Source: Candidatus Competibacter denitrificans Run_A_D11 (lineage in GTDB: Bacteria; Pseudomonadota; Gammaproteobacteria; Competibacterales; Competibacteraceae). From it: a DNA stretch of 64,000 bases. How positions within the stretch are numbered: the stretch's first letter is position 1; every line of letters starts with the position of its first letter. A program made the translations under genes and the position numbers. This document shows, in pieces, positions 22,700-31,882 of the stretch. The notes under the pieces were generated by a model that worked only from the letters and a program-made list of their open reading frames with translations, ran no database searches and was not told where the DNA came from. The stretch is taken from the NCBI RefSeq assembly GCF_001051235.1, contig NZ_CBTJ020000045.1, positions 1 through 64,000 on the forward strand, in the 5' to 3' direction.

Positions 22700-23185
22700 A
22701 TGAATGCCTTGCGAGAACGCTTCGCCAACCGGCTGCGGCCGATGCAGTTTATCGATCTGAAACAGGTCCTGGCGATTGAGAAGCGGGCTTACGAATTCGC
22801 TTGGAGTGAAGGCGTCCTGCGCGATTGCATTCAAGTCGGCTATCAGTGTTGGGTTTTAGAGGTCCCACACAGCGTTATCCAAGGTTACGGAATCATGTCG
22901 GTGGCGGCCGGTGAGGCCCACATCCTCAACCTTTGCGTGCGACCAGAACTGCAAGGGCGTGGCCTGTCGGGGCAAATTTTGGATCACTTGCTGGCAGTAG
23001 CGAGCGCCATGGACAGTCAAACCGTATTCCTGGAAGTGCGGCCCTCCAATCGGCCAGCACTCCGGCTTTATGCTGGAGCCGGCTTTTGCGAAGTGGGTTT
23101 ACGGCGCGGCTATTATCCGGCAACCACCGGTCGAGAGGACGCCTTAGTATTGGCCAAAGAGTTAAATACTGGACGCTCTTTCTGA
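22700..23185 (+). CDS. rimI: Ribosomal protein S18-alanine N-acetyltransferase
   Basis: This is a GNAT-fold acetyltransferase of 161 residues. The acetyl-CoA loop is in LCVRPELQGRGLSGQILDHL, and the catalytic-type Glu is in VFLEVRPSN, followed by ALRLYAGAGFCEVGLRRGYY, the RimI pattern. It acetylates the N-terminal Ala of ribosomal protein S18. A start at Met15 (MQFIDLKQ) would give the shorter, more usual length. The udg-rimI order is common in gammaproteobacteria. Confidence 0.92.
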   Translation: MNALRERFANRLRPMQFIDLKQVLAIEKRAYEFAWSEGVLRDCIQVGYQCWVLEVPHSVIQGYGIMSVAAGEAHILNLCVRPELQGRGLSGQILDHLLAVASAMDSQTVFLEVRPSNRPALRLYAGAGFCEVGLRRGYYPATTGREDALVLAKELNTGRSF

Positions 23186-23206
23186 AAAACGCTTAGACGA
23201 TTGTGC

Positions 23207-23235
23207 TTGCCCCATTTATCTTCTTGGCATATAGT
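23207..23235 (+). promoter_or_regulatory. Candidate promoter of the cold-shock gene
   Basis: TTGCCC, a 17-base spacer, then TATAGT, an acceptable sigma-70 promoter. It would give a 5' leader of about 165 bases before the ATG at 23407. Long structured leaders that act as thermosensors are known for E. coli cspA (about 160 bases). Confidence 0.5.
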
Positions 23236-23406
23236 GCCACGCTGTTAGCACGTATGAAGCTCAAGTTAGTGAATGTGTTCGTCCTCCGTAACCCCCTCGT
23301 CGGTCTACAATCCGGTTCGTCATCTTCCCGCACTAGCTTCTTGTACGGCTTTCTCGGGCGTAAGCCCAGCTATTTTCAACATTTGTTTCAGGAAATACGA
23401 AAATCT

Positions 23407-23613
23407 ATGGTCACTGGCACCGTCAAATGGTTTAACGAATCGAAAGGCTACGGCTTCATCACCCCCGACAGCGGTGGCGATGACCTGTTTGCGCATTTTT
23501 CCGCCATTCAGGCCCGCGGCTTCAAGACACTCAGAGAAAATCAGAAAGTGTCCTTCGACGTCACAACCGGCCCCAAAGGCAAGCAAGCAACCAATATCAA
23601 ACCGATTGATTAA
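23407..23613 (+). CDS. Cold-shock protein (CspA family)
   Basis: The 68-residue protein is a single cold-shock domain (OB fold). RNP1 is in KGYGFITP and RNP2 in [10 protein letters not shown], the single-stranded RNA/DNA-binding aromatic patches. The N-terminal [15 protein letters not shown] is typical. The ATG at 23407 was chosen because the upstream open frame shows no domain. Such proteins melt mRNA structure. Family members cannot be told apart here, so no symbol is given. Confidence 0.95.
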   Translation: MVTGTVKWFNESKGYGFITPDSGGDDLFAHFSAIQARGFKTLRENQKVSFDVTTGPKGKQATNIKPID

Positions 23614-23642
23614 GTTTTAGTTTCGGTTGGTTCTTAGTCCTA

Positions 23643-23665
23643 AAGCCCGGTTCGCCGGGCTTTTT
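23643..23665 (+). terminator. Bidirectional terminator between the csp gene and bioD
   Basis: AAGCCCGG-TTCG-CCGGGCTT with a UUCG tetraloop is followed by T residues on the plus strand, and by A/T on the other side for the convergent bioD. It fits both genes. Confidence 0.85.
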
Positions 23666-23668
23666 GAT

Positions 23669-24367
23669 TCAGATCGCCGGCGCAAAACCCGGTAAAACCG
23701 ATAATCGCAGCGCGGCACTCGCCGAATCACTCATCTCTCCATAGGGCACAACGCCGACTAACGGTGCCTCCAGCCGATTTTGCAAGCAGGCGAGATTGGC
23801 GACAAAGCGCCCCATCGCCGGGTCGATTCGGTTGGCAATCCAGCCGGCCAGATGCAAATTGCGGTACGTTATGGCTTCAGCGGTCAACAGCGCATGGTTG
23901 AGACAGCCTAGCCGCATTCCGACCACCAAAATCACCGGCAACCCCAAGCGCTCCGCCAAATCGGCCGTATCGTGCTCCTCATCAAGCGGTACGCGAAAAC
24001 CGCCTACCCCTTCGACCCAGATGACATCGGCCAGCGTCTGCAACATCTCTAACGCTTGCTGAATCACCTTTAGGTCAATCGGCCGATCCGCTTCTAAGGC
24101 GGCGATATGAGGCGCAATGGCCGGCGCATAGAGAAACGGGTTGACCCACTCCAACGGCGGCTGCACGGAACTGGCAGCTAGCAATCGCGCCACATCGCCA
24201 TTTCGACCATCCGCATCGACTCCGGCGGCAATCGGTTTCATACCGATAGCGCTGAAGCCCAGTCGCTGAGTGGCTCGCAGCAAAGCGCACGTCACATGGG
24301 TTTTACCCACGTCGGTATCGGTGCCGGTGATAAAAAATGCCGTCTGCATGGTTTGATGGCTGGTCAC
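23669..24367 (-). CDS. bioD: Dethiobiotin synthetase
   Basis: BioD closes the ureido ring of dethiobiotin from diaminopelargonate, CO2 and ATP. The 232-residue protein begins with the P-loop FITGTDTDVGKTHVTCALL. GMKPIAAGVDADGRNGD is the substrate-side loop and WVEGVGGFRVPL a second conserved block. It is the last gene of the bio operon. bioC ends two bases upstream of its start, so the two are tightly coupled. Confidence 0.96.
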   Translation of the reverse strand: MTSHQTMQTAFFITGTDTDVGKTHVTCALLRATQRLGFSAIGMKPIAAGVDADGRNGDVARLLAASSVQPPLEWVNPFLYAPAIAPHIAALEADRPIDLKVIQQALEMLQTLADVIWVEGVGGFRVPLDEEHDTADLAERLGLPVILVVGMRLGCLNHALLTAEAITYRNLHLAGWIANRIDPAMGRFVANLACLQNRLEAPLVGVVPYGEMSDSASAALRLSVLPGFAPAI

Positions 24368-24369
24368 AG

Positions 24370-25170
24370 CTAACGGGTGGCGATGAGCCAGACCGCATCA
24401 TAGGTCAGCGGCAGCCCGGCTGGTTGGCGTAACCGCTCATAGCGGGCGGTAATCGCCTGCCAGGCAGGGCGGCTCAGCAGCGTCGGACGCCGACGCTCGA
24501 CTTCATGCGCCCCCACGTCTTTGACGCTACGTAATACCGTGCGCACATCGGGATAATAGCGTTGCACCGGTTGCCGTTGCCAAATGCACACCTGCCAGCC
24601 GGTGGCTTGACACGCGGTAAGCAACTGCTCCGAAGAGGGAATGGTCAGGGTATGGCTGTAGCCATCGGTTTCAGCAAACGCTTGGCGCAACTCAGGAAAA
24701 TTAGCCGTTCCCAGGGTAGCCACTGCCAGGATGCCCCCCGGCTTGAGCACCCGTTCCGCTTCCACCAAACAGCGGCTGGGATCGTTCCACTGCCAGGCCA
24801 GACTCGACCAATACAGATCGAATCTCTGAGCGAGCACGGGTAAGGCTTCGATATCCGCGCAAACCAGCTCCGCAGTAGGGCAGCGCGGGCGGGCAGCGAC
24901 TAACATAGCCGGCGCAAAATCCAGCAAAGTCAGGCGGCTGCGTGGCCAGCACGTTTGCAGCCAGCGAGCGCCATAGCCGGTACCGCACCCGGCATCAAGA
25001 ATGGCGGTTGGGTCTAGCGGGATGCTGCATTGCCTGAGATACGCGCCCAGGCGGTCGCAGACCTCGCGCTGCACATCGGCGGCTGCATCATAGGTCGCGG
25101 CAGCCTGATCGAAGGCTTGGCGAATCCGCTGCTTGGCCGGCCGAGCGGTTACTTGCTCAACATGAGCCAT
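24370..25170 (-). CDS. bioC: Malonyl-ACP O-methyltransferase BioC
   Basis: BioC methylates malonyl-ACP so that pimelate can be built on the fatty-acid pathway. The 266-residue protein from ATG 25170 has the SAM-binding motif LDAGCGTGYGARWL and the second block DLYWSSLAWQWN typical of BioC. The open frame runs further upstream, but the start at 25170 fits the family length and overlaps the end of bioF by 14 bases. Pimeloyl-ACP ester cleavage needs a BioH-type esterase, and none is next to it. Confidence 0.92.
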   Translation of the reverse strand: MAHVEQVTARPAKQRIRQAFDQAAATYDAAADVQREVCDRLGAYLRQCSIPLDPTAILDAGCGTGYGARWLQTCWPRSRLTLLDFAPAMLVAARPRCPTAELVCADIEALPVLAQRFDLYWSSLAWQWNDPSRCLVEAERVLKPGGILAVATLGTANFPELRQAFAETDGYSHTLTIPSSEQLLTACQATGWQVCIWQRQPVQRYYPDVRTVLRSVKDVGAHEVERRRPTLLSRPAWQAITARYERLRQPAGLPLTYDAVWLIATR

Positions 25171-26326
25171 TGACAGCACAATCATGGAGCGCTGTGACCA
25201 GCGCATCGATCTGGGTGTCTGTGTGGGCCGCCGACAGCGAAATTCGCAAGCGTGCGGTCCCAACCGGCACGGTAGGCGGTCGAATCGCTGGTACCCAGAG
25301 ACCGCGCTGAAACAACTGCTCGGACAGTCGCACAGCGGCGCTATTCTTCCCGATGAGCAGCGGCTGAATGGCACTGAGCGAGGGCAACAACGACCATGGC
25401 AAGTCAGCAAGACCGGAGCGTAACCGCTCAATCAGCCGACACAGATGCGCGCGCCGGTCATCGCCCTGCTCAATTAAATCAATGCTGGCCAGCAGGGCCG
25501 CAGCCGTCAGCGGGCTGGAGGCCGTGGTAAAAATATAAGGGCGCGCACGCTGGATGAGCCAGTCGATAACTCGACGATCACCCGCGACGAACGCCCCGGA
25601 CACACCGGCCGCTTTACCGAGCGTCCCCATGAGAATCAGGCGCGGTGACGGTGGTAAATCGCAGTGGGCGATGCTGCCTCGACCGCCGGGGCCGAGCACC
25701 CCAAAACCGTGGGCATCGTCCACCACCAGCCACGCATCAAAGCGCTCCGCCAGGGCGAACAGCTCCGGTAAAGGTGCCAGATCACCATCCATGCTAAAGA
25801 CCGCATCGGTCAGAATGAGCTTACGGCGCGCACGGCTTTGTTCGAGCCGTTCTGCTAACGCAGCCATATCGCCGTGCGGAAAGCGGACGTGCTCAGCGCG
25901 GGCCAGCAACGCGGCATCAATCAACGAGGCATGATTGAGTCGGTCGGCGAAAATAGCATCGTTGCGCTCGACCAGGGTCGGTACGATGGCCAGGTTCGCC
26001 ATATAGCCGGTGGTGAAATACAGCGCCCGCTCCCGCCCGACAAACATCGCTAAACGCTCTTCCAGCGCTTCATGCGGGCGCAGATGGCCGCTCACCACAT
26101 GCGAGGCACCACTGCCAACCCCCCAGCGCTCGGCTGCTGCACACGCCGCCGCGACGATAGCAGGATGATTAGCCAATCCCAGGTAATCGTTGCTGCAAAA
26201 CGCCACGACCTGCTGGCCATCAACGACCGCTGCCGGGCCGCACGGCGCATCCAAGACGCGACGGCGCCGGTGCAAACCTTCAGTCGCAAGCCGAGCAAGA
26301 CCCGTTTCCAGTTCGTCCCAGATCAT
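25157..26326 (-). CDS. bioF: 8-amino-7-oxononanoate synthase
   Basis: BioF is a PLP enzyme that condenses pimeloyl-ACP with alanine. The 389-residue protein has the glycine-rich N-terminal segment FCSNDYLGLANHPAIV, SGASHVVSGHLRPHEALE, and the DDAHGFGVLGPGGRG block. The PLP Lys is in LMGTLGKAAGVSGAFV. Its ATG overlaps the bioA stop by four bases (ATGA). Confidence 0.97.
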   Translation of the reverse strand: MIWDELETGLARLATEGLHRRRRVLDAPCGPAAVVDGQQVVAFCSNDYLGLANHPAIVAAACAAAERWGVGSGASHVVSGHLRPHEALEERLAMFVGRERALYFTTGYMANLAIVPTLVERNDAIFADRLNHASLIDAALLARAEHVRFPHGDMAALAERLEQSRARRKLILTDAVFSMDGDLAPLPELFALAERFDAWLVVDDAHGFGVLGPGGRGSIAHCDLPPSPRLILMGTLGKAAGVSGAFVAGDRRVIDWLIQRARPYIFTTASSPLTAAALLASIDLIEQGDDRRAHLCRLIERLRSGLADLPWSLLPSLSAIQPLLIGKNSAAVRLSEQLFQRGLWVPAIRPPTVPVGTARLRISLSAAHTDTQIDALVTALHDCAVNGSC

Positions 26327-27645
26327 GACAAGGCCGCATCAAGCGCCGCTACCGCACCCTCGGCCAACAAAACGGCTTCCCGATCATCCAAGATATACGG
26401 CGGCATGAAGTAAATCGTGGTTCCCAGCGGGCGCAACAAGACTTCGTGGCGCAGCGCCTCACGATAGAACCGCACTCGAAAATCCGGGTCTTCGGTTTCG
26501 ATATCCACGGCCCAGATCATGCCGCAGCGACGCATATTGCGCACCGCTGAACGCTTGGCCAAGGGTGCCAGCAGCGCACAGAAGCGTTTGCCAAATCGCC
26601 GGTTGCGCTTCAGTACATCATCGTCGGCAAAAATAGCTAAGGTGGCCAACGCGGCCCGGCAGGCCAGCGGATTACCGGTATAGGAATGGGAGTGCAGAAA
26701 ACCGCGCGTCACTGCGTCATCGTAAAACGCTGCGTACACCTCGTCGGTGGTCATCACCACCGATAGCGGCAAATAGCCGCCGGTCAACCCTTTCGACAAA
26801 CATAAAAAATCAGGGCGAATACCCGCCTGTTCGTAGGCGAACAGCGTGCCGGTACGGCCGAAACCGACCATGATTTCATCGCAGATGAAATGCACGCCGT
26901 AGCGGTCACAAGACTCGCGGGCCAGCCGTAGATAATGCGGATCATGCATCACCATCCCACCCGCGCCTTGCACCAACGGCTCGACAATAAACGCGGCGAT
27001 GCTGTCGTGGTGCTCGGCGAGATAGCTGTCCAGCGCCGCAGCGGCCCGCGCGGCAACATCGGTTGCGGTTTCCCCCGCCTGAGCGGCCCGCGCGTCCGGC
27101 GAAGGCACGGCGGTCGCTTGGCGCAACAGCGGCGCGTAAGCGTCCTTGTAAAGCGCAACATCACCCACGCTCAGCGTACCCAGCGTCTCGCCGTGATAGC
27201 TGCCGGCCACGCAGACGAACTGATTCTTTTCAGGTTGGCCGTTATTACGCCAGTAGTGGAATGACATCTTGAGAGCGATTTCCACCGCCGAAGAGCCGTC
27301 TGAGGCATAAAAGCAGTGGCCCAGTGCTTGTTGGGTCAATGCAGCTAACCGCTCCGACAGTTCGACCACCGGCGCATGGGTGAAGCCGGCGAGGAGGACG
27401 TGCTCTAAACGCCCTAGCTGATCCTTGAGGGCCGCGTTAATGCGCGGATTGGCGTGACCGAACAGGTTCACCCACCAGGAGCTGATTCCATCCAGATAGC
27501 GCCGGCCCTCATAATCGTATAGCCACGCGCCTTCGCCACGCGCCACCGGCACCAGCGGTAAAACACCGCAATCGTGCTGTTTCATCTGGGTACAGGGATG
27601 CCAGACAGCGGCACGGCTGCGGTCGAGCCAGTTGAGGTTGCTCAT
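26323..27645 (-). CDS. bioA: Adenosylmethionine-8-amino-7-oxononanoate aminotransferase
   Basis: BioA is a PLP enzyme that transfers the amino group of SAM to KAPA, giving diaminopelargonate. The 440-residue protein from ATG 27645 starts MSNLNWLDRSRAAVWHPCTQ, and WHPCTQMKQH is the BioA signature. SSAVEIALKMSFHYW and the FICDEIMVGFGRTGT Asp block follow. The PLP Lys is in LCLSKGLTGGYLP. The open frame upstream runs into bioB and is not used. It lies 10 bases after bioB. Confidence 0.97.
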   Translation of the reverse strand: MSNLNWLDRSRAAVWHPCTQMKQHDCGVLPLVPVARGEGAWLYDYEGRRYLDGISSWWVNLFGHANPRINAALKDQLGRLEHVLLAGFTHAPVVELSERLAALTQQALGHCFYASDGSSAVEIALKMSFHYWRNNGQPEKNQFVCVAGSYHGETLGTLSVGDVALYKDAYAPLLRQATAVPSPDARAAQAGETATDVAARAAAALDSYLAEHHDSIAAFIVEPLVQGAGGMVMHDPHYLRLARESCDRYGVHFICDEIMVGFGRTGTLFAYEQAGIRPDFLCLSKGLTGGYLPLSVVMTTDEVYAAFYDDAVTRGFLHSHSYTGNPLACRAALATLAIFADDDVLKRNRRFGKRFCALLAPLAKRSAVRNMRRCGMIWAVDIETEDPDFRVRFYREALRHEVLLRPLGTTIYFMPPYILDDREAVLLAEGAVAALDAALS

Positions 27646-27655
27646 CGGCGGCTGT

Positions 27656-28657
27656 TCAAACGCCGTGCAATCCCAGCTTCGCGAACAGCGCGTTATCACC
27701 TTCCACGCGCGGGTTGCCGGTGGTGAGCAATTGGTCACCATAGAACATCGAATTGGCCCCAGCGAAAAAGCACAGAGCCTGCTCGGCTTCGCTCATCTGC
27801 TCCCGACCGGCAGACAGGCGCACGTAACTGCGCGGCATGGCGATGCGGGCAGCGGCGATGGTGCGCACGAATTCGAAGATATCGACCGGCTCGCTACCAG
27901 CCAGGGGCGTGCCGGGGATCGGCACCAGATTATTGATCGGCACCGATTCCGGGGGCGGATCAAGGCTGGCCAATTTGGCGATCAGTCCGGCCCGGTGGCG
28001 GCGCGTTTCACCCATGCCGACGATGCCACCGCTACAGACCTTCAGGCCCGCCTCACGGACACCGTGCAGGGTATCGAGCCGATCCTGGTAGGTGTGCGTG
28101 GTGACGACATCGCCGTAATATTCAGGCGCGGTATCGAGATTGTGGTTGTAGTAATCGAGTCCGGCATCTTTCAATTGCTCGGCCTGGCCGTCCTTGAGAA
28201 TGCCCAGTGTGACGCAGGTCTCCAAGCCGAGTGCCTTGACCGCGCGGACCATCTCAGCCACGGCCGCCATATCCTTTTCTTTGGGACCGCGCCAGGCCGC
28301 CCCCATGCAAAACCGTCCGGCGCCTTGCTCTTTGGCGGCCTTGGCGGCGGTCAACACGTCTTCGGTTGACAGCAAGCGTTGGGTTTCCAAGCCGGTCTGA
28401 TGGCGCTTGGATTGCGAACAGTAACCGCAATCCTCCGAGCAGTTGCCGGTCTTGATCGAGAGCAAAGTAGAGCGTTGCACCGCGTTGGGATCAAAGTGGG
28501 CGCGTAACGTTTCCTGCGCCCGAAACAGCAAATCCGCCAAAGGTAATTCGAACAAAGCCAGCACCGCATCCACGGTCCAGGCTGGGGCAGAATGAGCCGG
28601 CTGAGCCGACGTATGGGGGCGCGCTGCCGGGCGGGCAACGGTCGCTGGAGTTGTCAT
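27656..28657 (-). CDS. bioB: Biotin synthase
   Basis: BioB is a radical-SAM enzyme that inserts sulfur into dethiobiotin. The CxxxCxxC cluster is seen in [13 protein letters not shown], followed by [21 protein letters not shown] and [15 protein letters not shown], which carry the [2Fe-2S] and substrate ligands. ATG 28657, with GAGAG upstream, gives 333 residues with an N-terminal Pro/Ala-rich extension of about 25 residues. It is the first gene of bioB-A-F-C-D. The control region lies in 28658-28858, where no BirA-type operator could be recognised by eye. Confidence 0.97.
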   Translation of the reverse strand: MTTPATVARPAARPHTSAQPAHSAPAWTVDAVLALFELPLADLLFRAQETLRAHFDPNAVQRSTLLSIKTGNCSEDCGYCSQSKRHQTGLETQRLLSTEDVLTAAKAAKEQGAGRFCMGAAWRGPKEKDMAAVAEMVRAVKALGLETCVTLGILKDGQAEQLKDAGLDYYNHNLDTAPEYYGDVVTTHTYQDRLDTLHGVREAGLKVCSGGIVGMGETRRHRAGLIAKLASLDPPPESVPINNLVPIPGTPLAGSEPVDIFEFVRTIAAARIAMPRSYVRLSAGREQMSEAEQALCFFAGANSMFYGDQLLTTGNPRVEGDNALFAKLGLHGV

Positions 28658-28858
28658 GGGTACACTCTCGAACTGGTTGAATGCGTGACTAAAAAAGGAG
28701 CGATGCGAGGAAGCGACCCAATGCAAGGCGCTGCCGGAACAGTCGCCCGTGTCATCTGGGTCCTTGATCGGCGTCGGCTAAGGATAGTATGGTCGCCCTG
28801 GAAAACCAAACTTGCCCGCCAGTACCGACCAACCTGAAGCCGAGTCCGCGCCATAGGG

Positions 28859-31747
28859 TCATGACCCCAGGGGATCTGCCATCACCGGCTCCGGCTCTTC
28901 CAGTACGCGGGTAATCGGCAGCGGTCGGCCCACATGATAGCCCTGGGCGTAATCAATACCATACTCTGCCAGCAAGGCCAGCGTGGCACTATCCTCCACA
29001 TGTTCGGCAATGGTCTTTTTACCGAACGCCCTGGCAATTTCCGCCATTGCTTTCACCAAAACCTGATCATCGGCCCGCTCACCGAGCTTATGGATAAACG
29101 AGCCATCGATCTTGATGAAACCAAACGGCAGCTTTTTCAGATAATAGAACGAGGAAAACCCAGTCCCGAAATCATCGAGCGCAAACTGGCAACCAATGGC
29201 ATTGATGGATTCCATCAACTGGCGAGTGGCCACAATGTCGGCGAGGGCGGCGGTCTCCGTCATCTCAAAAATCAACTGCTGGGGATCAAGCGCGGTTTCT
29301 TGTAGGAGATGTTTGAGCTGCTGTAGCAAGTCTGGATTGTTGAAGGCATGAGCGGATAGATTCACTGTCAGGGTGACCGGCAGCCCACGAGCCAGGGCAC
29401 GAGCCTGGTAACGAATGGCTTCAGACATCACCATGCGATCAATGGCATGGATCAGCCCGGAGCGCTCGGCGACCTCGATAAATTGGGCTGGTCCGATAAT
29501 TTCTCCCTCATCACCGCGCATCCGCAGCAAGACCTCATAGTGTGAGACCGAGTGGTTGCAGATATCCAAGATAGGCTGCGCGTACAGTAAAAAGCGCTTC
29601 TCCTTAAGCGCAATTTCCACCCGCTGCTTCCAAAATACCCGCTCGCGCATCAGGCGCTGGCTTTGGTCCTGATCCGATAAAAGATGCCAGCCACCGCGCC
29701 CACTTTCCTTAACGCGATACATGGCCAGATCGGCCCGCGCCAGTAGCTCTTCAACGGTAATGCCGTGTTGTGGAAACAGCGTAATCCCGATGCTGGCCGA
29801 CAATCGATGGATTTGCTCATCGACCGAAAAATTGACTTCCTCGATCTGCGTGAGGATTTTTTTTGCGACCTGGACCGCCTCAGTGGCGGTGGTGCGGCTA
29901 AGCACCACGGCGAACTCGTCGCCACCCAAGCGGCCGATCACGTCCACCTCGCGCAGGATCGTGCAAAACAGCTCGCCGATCCGTTGCAGTAAGCGGTCAC
30001 CGGCCTGATGACCGCTGGTGTCGTTGATGTATTTGAACTGGTCCAAATCGACGAACAATAAGGCACCGGAATAACCATAGCGCCTAGCCGCCGCGACGGC
30101 TTCTTTCAGTTCCTGGGCGAACCGGCGCCGGTTATAAAGTCCAGTCAGGGTATCGTGATCGGCTAACCAGGCCAGACGCAGCTCGGCTTTTTTCCGGGCG
30201 GTGATATCCATACCCACCGACAGGATCACGGCCTTGTCCGTGGATTGCCCCTTTAAGCGGGAATGTTGCCAGACCACGTTGATGGTACTGCCATCCTTAC
30301 AACGAATATCGCATTCCATTTCGATATGCGCCCGTTCGATGAACCGCAACTCCGCCAGGGCTTGCCCCTTTGTGCCGCTTTCCTCCTCGCTGAGCAAGCT
30401 CGCAAACGGCCGACCCCGCAGCTCCCCCAGCGAATAGCCGGTGATGACTTCAGCATAAGGGTTAATCATCAGAATTTCGTTGTCCTGATTCTGCGTCAAA
30501 ATCAGGGCTTGCGCTGTTTCAAGCACATGTGTGACAAAGTTACGCTGCCGGGTGATTTCATCCATGCGCTCCGATAGATCGCGGGTATGGTTGGCCAATT
30601 CGATATGCAGCGCTTCAAGTTGGTGCGATAACGCGATGGCAGTCTCATTGAGGACATCCACTTCGTCACGAAACCAGCGATTCAGCGGCACGTCCGAGAT
30701 CGCCGCACGCACTTTGCCGAAAGCCCCCTCCGCCAGCCAAGGGAGGTTATCAGCCGCCCGCCGCAACCCTGACATCGGCAGCCACAAGATCGCCAACAGC
30801 AAGACCTCCGACAGTACCAAGCCGACGATTCCCAACAGCACATTACGCTGGAACGCGGCATTAATGTGCGCCACCGAATCGGTGATATCGGCAATGATTG
30901 CCAGATAGGCCTGCCACCCCTGTTCAAAGCCGGTTAGCGGAAAGAGCCGGACTTCGTACTCACGGTGATCGGCGGTGACATACAGCGGCGCACGCGCGGC
31001 ATCAGCCAGCGGCTGGCGGTCGGCCGCCTGGCGCAAGATCGCGAGATTGACCCGCGTGTTGAACAAGGCCACCACGCGCATGTTCCAGTTTTTGAGCGAC
31101 TGCTCGCCATTGCCATTCGCGTAATCCAGCCTGGTACCGCCCACCAGTAAGCCCAGATCAGTGCCGGAAACCTGCCGAAAATCGAGCACCACATCCGCCA
31201 GGGAAATACCTATGACCAAGGCATAGCCGGCGTCCAGAATGGGTGTGACCGCATATTGTAAGCAGGTATCCGAGCAATCGATCAGACCAACGGGGGTTTC
31301 CGTCGTCAGGGCCTGACGCGCCGCAGCCACCACGGTCGCGGACGGATCGGCGTCGGCATCGGGACCGTGCGCCGCCAAACGCTGCCCATCGGCGGTGATC
31401 AGCAGAATTTTTTCCATCCCCATATTCAATTCGAGAATCGCGGCCATGCGCTCAAATTCAGCGATCATGCGCTTTTCCAATGCCTTACCGGTCACGCCCC
31501 GCAGATTGAGCGAGGAAGCGATGGTTGCGCTCCATTGCCGCAATGTTTTATCCGCTTGTTCAAGCAAGCCCTGCACTTGATAAGCGTACTGGCTTTGCAA
31601 TTCCGTGCGCCGCCGTTCGAATTGATTGCGTAACTCGTTATGATTGATAGCGACAAGGGTTCCAGTCACCGCGATGAGCACGAGGCTGCTCAGCAGCAAT
31701 GCCTTCCATTTCAGGCTGAGAAAAAAACCGGGATGGAGCGAGATCAT
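28859..31747 (-). CDS. Membrane PAS-GGDEF-EAL protein (c-di-GMP turnover)
   Basis: The protein has an N-terminal membrane segment (KALLLSSLVLIAVTGTLVAI), an extracytoplasmic sensor region of about 250 residues, and a second membrane segment (VLLGIVGLVLSEVLLLAILWL). A PAS domain (VLETAQALILTQNQDNEILMI) is followed by a GGDEF domain with intact GRLGGDEFAVVL and a C-terminal EAL domain. The EAL signature reads EVL, but the catalytic residues look present: Asn in LTVNLSAHAF, Glu in IFEMTET, Asp-Asp in ALDDFGTGFSS, Lys in FIKIDGSF, Glu in IAEHVED. It may therefore make and/or break c-di-GMP. Two longer starts exist (31789 ATG, 31810 TTG). Confidence 0.9.
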   Translation of the reverse strand: MISLHPGFFLSLKWKALLLSSLVLIAVTGTLVAINHNELRNQFERRRTELQSQYAYQVQGLLEQADKTLRQWSATIASSLNLRGVTGKALEKRMIAEFERMAAILELNMGMEKILLITADGQRLAAHGPDADADPSATVVAAARQALTTETPVGLIDCSDTCLQYAVTPILDAGYALVIGISLADVVLDFRQVSGTDLGLLVGGTRLDYANGNGEQSLKNWNMRVVALFNTRVNLAILRQAADRQPLADAARAPLYVTADHREYEVRLFPLTGFEQGWQAYLAIIADITDSVAHINAAFQRNVLLGIVGLVLSEVLLLAILWLPMSGLRRAADNLPWLAEGAFGKVRAAISDVPLNRWFRDEVDVLNETAIALSHQLEALHIELANHTRDLSERMDEITRQRNFVTHVLETAQALILTQNQDNEILMINPYAEVITGYSLGELRGRPFASLLSEEESGTKGQALAELRFIERAHIEMECDIRCKDGSTINVVWQHSRLKGQSTDKAVILSVGMDITARKKAELRLAWLADHDTLTGLYNRRRFAQELKEAVAAARRYGYSGALLFVDLDQFKYINDTSGHQAGDRLLQRIGELFCTILREVDVIGRLGGDEFAVVLSRTTATEAVQVAKKILTQIEEVNFSVDEQIHRLSASIGITLFPQHGITVEELLARADLAMYRVKESGRGGWHLLSDQDQSQRLMRERVFWKQRVEIALKEKRFLLYAQPILDICNHSVSHYEVLLRMRGDEGEIIGPAQFIEVAERSGLIHAIDRMVMSEAIRYQARALARGLPVTLTVNLSAHAFNNPDLLQQLKHLLQETALDPQQLIFEMTETAALADIVATRQLMESINAIGCQFALDDFGTGFSSFYYLKKLPFGFIKIDGSFIHKLGERADDQVLVKAMAEIARAFGKKTIAEHVEDSATLALLAEYGIDYAQGYHVGRPLPITRVLEEPEPVMADPLGS

Positions 31748-31882
31748 TCGCAGATCATTCCTTGGCAAGATTCCGTCAGGCACAGACATTTTATGTTGCC
31801 CAGCGATCAAGGCGGTAACACTTTACCTATATTTTCTTACTGATATACGACTTAGAACCCGTTTAAGTCGAATATTTCCGTA

